Positions 13,838 to 15,814 of a stretch of DNA of 15,814 nucleotides are shown one piece after another; positions within the stretch are counted from its first letter, which is position 1, and each line of letters opens with the position of its first letter. The notes beneath the pieces were generated by a model. The model did not search any database. It saw only the letters and a list, made by a program, of their open reading frames with translations, and had not been told where the DNA came from. The position numbers were made by a program, and so were the translations under genes. The DNA lies in NCBI GenBank assembly GCA_026988445.1, contig JALSLF010000285.1, positions 1 to 15,814 of the forward strand, read 5' to 3'. The DNA comes from Bacteroidales bacterium. Its GTDB lineage: Bacteria; Bacteroidota; Bacteroidia; Bacteroidales; NBLH01.

Positions 13838-13865
13838 AAAAAAAGGGGCTTTCGCCCCTTTTTTT
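13838..13865 (-). terminator. Rho-independent terminator of lon
   Basis: GGGGC (13845-13849) and GCCCC (13854-13858) pair around a TTTC loop and are flanked by A-runs and T-runs that extend the stem to 12 pairs. On the minus strand the stem runs straight into a U-tract, 22 bases past the lon stop codon. The symmetry would allow function on both strands, but only the minus strand is read from a neighbouring gene. Confidence 0.93.
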
Positions 13866-13886
13866 TTATTCTTAAAAAAAAATAAA

Positions 13887-15814
13887 CTATTTTTTCTCCA
13901 CTTTTAAAACTTTCGGATTTTTTACCTTTTGTTTTAACAAAGCAATTTCTAAAACATCCATAATATCATCAACATAATGAAATTTTAACCCGGAAATATA
14001 AACTTCGTTTATATCCAAAATATCTTTCTCGTTTTCTTTGGATAAAATAATATCGGTAATACCCACACGCTTGGCTGCGAGAATTTTTTCTTTAATTCCA
14101 CCTACCGGCAATACTTTTCCGCGTAAAGTAATTTCACCGGTCATGGCAATATTTTTCTTAATTTTGCGCTGGGTAAGTGCCGAAGCTATAGAAGTTGCCA
14201 TAGTAATACCTGCCGAAGGACCGTCTTTGGGTATTGCACCCTCGGGCACATGCAGGTGAATGTTCCAATTATCAAATATAGAAGCATCAATCCCTAACAA
14301 ATCATTATGAGCTTTAATATACTCCAAAGCAATCACAGCCGACTCTTTCATTACATTACCCAAGTTTCCGGTAAGTGTTAAATTGCCTTTGCCACGGCTC
14401 AGGCTGGTTTCAATAAGTAATATTTCACCACCAACCGCTGTCCAAGCCAAACCGGTAACTACTCCGGCATACTCATTGCCTTGATAAGCTCTTTTTGAAA
14501 ATTTCGGTGTTCCTAAAAATTCTTTTAAATCGTCAATTTTTAGTTTCGGATTATATTTTTCTTCAAAAGCTATTTTTTTTGCAATTTTCCGAGCAAGTTT
14601 AGCCAGTTGTTTATCTAATTGACGTACCCCCGATTCACGCGTATAATGCTCAATAATTTTTTCAAGCACATTTTTGCTTAATGATAATTGCGATTTTTTC
14701 AATCCATGCTCTTTCAATTGTTTGGGTAACAAATGTCTTTTGGCAATCTCCACCTTTTCTTCAACCAAATAACCGCTTATATCAATTATCTCCATCCTAT
14801 CGCGCAAAGCCGGACTAATATTTCCCAAATAATTAGCCGTTGCAATAAACATTACTTTTGATAAATCGTATTCCAATTCCAAATAATTATCGTAAAAAGT
14901 ACTGTTTTGTTCCGGGTCTAATACTTCCAATAGCGCTGACGAAGGGTCGCCTCTAAAATCATTACCCACTTTATCAATTTCATCTAAAATAAAAACAGGG
15001 TTTGATGATTTTGCTTTTTTAATACTCTGAATAATACGCCCCGGCATAGCCCCGATATAGGTTTTACGATGTCCGCGAATTTCAGATTCATCGTGCAAGC
15101 CACCCAGCGAAATGCGCGCAAATTTTCGATTTAGCGCAGTGGCAATTGATTTACCAAGAGATGTTTTACCTACTCCGGGAGGTCCTAACAAACAAATAAT
15201 CGGTGCTTTCAAATCGCCTTTTAATTTTAAAACGGCAAGATGTTCTAAAATTCGTTCTTTTACTTGTTCTAAACCGAAATGGTCTTTATCCAAAATTTTT
15301 TGAGCATGTTTTAAATCAAAATTATCTTCGGTATATTCATTCCAAGGCAAATCAACCAAGGTTTGCAAATAAGTAATATTGTTTCCGTACTCCGGCGATG
15401 CCGGATTGGTGCGTTGTAATTTAAGTATTTCTTTTTCAAATACTTCAGCAACCTCTTTCGACCATTTTTTGCCTTCGGCTTTTTTTCGTAATTCTTCAAT
15501 TTGCAAATCCACAGGATCCGTTCCTAACTCATTCTGGATTGCCTTCATTTGTTGATGCAAAAAATACTCTTTTTGCTGCTGTTCAATATCCGATTTAACT
15601 TTGTTTTGTATATCGTCTTTAAGCTCCAGCTTCTGAACTTCAAGGCTCAAAAGTTGCAGTAAGTTTTCAGCTCTGAGCTTTAATTCATCTGTTTCCAATA
15701 ATTTTTGCTTATCTGCTGCCGGAATATCGCTGTTTGAACAAATAAAATTAATTAGAAAACGCGGGTTTTCAATATTTTTTAAAGCAAAAACCGCTTCTTG
15801 CGGAATATGTGTTG
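13887..15814 (-). CDS. lon: ATP-dependent protease Lon, N-terminus beyond the window
   Basis: Lon is a cytoplasmic hexameric AAA+ serine protease that unfolds and degrades damaged or regulatory proteins. The frame stays open to the window edge, so 641 residues are visible and roughly 170-180 N-terminal residues are missing. An in-frame TTG at 15696-15698 is not the start, because the upstream residues (IENPRFLINF and onwards) are typical Lon N-terminal domain. The coiled coil with EYFLHQQMKAI is followed by the AAA+ module, with Walker A GPPGVGKTS at 15159-15185 and Walker B PVFILDEID about 180 bases further along the gene. In the protease domain the catalytic Ser is in DGPSAG (codon 14214-14216) and the catalytic Lys is in GGIKEK (codon 14091-14093), so the enzyme should be active. 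The C-terminal tail is short and basic. A terminator follows 22 bases after the stop codon. The promoter and any heat-shock control lie outside the window. Confidence 0.97.
   Translation of the reverse strand, partial: THIPQEAVFALKNIENPRFLINFICSNSDIPAADKQKLLETDELKLRAENLLQLLSLEVQKLELKDDIQNKVKSDIEQQQKEYFLHQQMKAIQNELGTDPVDLQIEELRKKAEGKKWSKEVAEVFEKEILKLQRTNPASPEYGNNITYLQTLVDLPWNEYTEDNFDLKHAQKILDKDHFGLEQVKERILEHLAVLKLKGDLKAPIICLLGPPGVGKTSLGKSIATALNRKFARISLGGLHDESEIRGHRKTYIGAMPGRIIQSIKKAKSSNPVFILDEIDKVGNDFRGDPSSALLEVLDPEQNSTFYDNYLELEYDLSKVMFIATANYLGNISPALRDRMEIIDISGYLVEEKVEIAKRHLLPKQLKEHGLKKSQLSLSKNVLEKIIEHYTRESGVRQLDKQLAKLARKIAKKIAFEEKYNPKLKIDDLKEFLGTPKFSKRAYQGNEYAGVVTGLAWTAVGGEILLIETSLSRGKGNLTLTGNLGNVMKESAVIALEYIKAHNDLLGIDASIFDNWNIHLHVPEGAIPKDGPSAGITMATSIASALTQRKIKKNIAMTGEITLRGKVLPVGGIKEKILAAKRVGITDIILSKENEKDILDINEVYISGLKFHYVDDIMDVLEIALLKQKVKNPKVLKVEKK

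Noticed and set aside
15696..15698. TTG as the lon start codon
   Set aside because: The frame continues upstream to the window edge with recognisable Lon N-terminal domain sequence, so the gene is cut by the window instead.

Overview
The window is AT-rich and reads as a chromosomal segment of a Bacteroidota bacterium, probably Bacteroidales-like. The grounds are the SpoIIE-type phosphatase with the SINYAQRIQQAALP linker common in that phylum, poor Shine-Dalgarno signals, TAnnTTTG-like -7 boxes, and a hairpin repeat whose end sequences resemble a repeat I recall from Bacteroidota genomes. No phage, plasmid, tRNA, rRNA, CRISPR or intact insertion sequence was seen.

Layout. Positions 99-2111 (minus) hold coaD followed by a membrane sensor phosphatase of the PP2C/SpoIIE family. 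Positions 2348-5279 (minus) hold two full-length glutamate dehydrogenases of 446 residues each, separated by a strong terminator. Their nucleotide-binding motifs differ: the upstream copy resembles NADP-type enzymes and the downstream copy resembles the NAD-type enzyme of Clostridium symbiosum. A 399-base divergent intergenic region then leads to two plus-strand genes, 5679-9524 and 9804-12818, which encode large paralogous proteins. Positions 13164-13709 (minus) encode a small secreted, beta-rich protein. Positions 13887-15814 (minus) encode Lon protease, whose N-terminus lies beyond the window.

The two large paralogs are the most unusual content. Each carries a degenerate receiver, a receiver with an intact phosphoacceptor pocket and an enlarged first helix, a linker with a YH...NHFSxWLxAR motif, a PEP synthase/PPDK-type ATP-grasp domain, and a conserved C-terminal module (GPGRWG, G[ST]HFF, YIKHIRF). 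They lack the phosphohistidine swivel domain and the PEP-binding barrel of true PEP synthases. The first paralog also has two degenerate GAF-like sensor repeats at its N-terminus. They look like signal-gated, ATP-dependent phosphotransferases with an unknown acceptor. The first is preceded by a perfect 15-bp palindrome overlapping a possible promoter. Between the two genes lies a long imperfect hairpin flanked by 10-bp direct repeats.

The remaining genes are housekeeping functions: CoA synthesis, ammonia assimilation or glutamate catabolism, and protein quality control. Nothing visible ties them functionally to the paralog pair.
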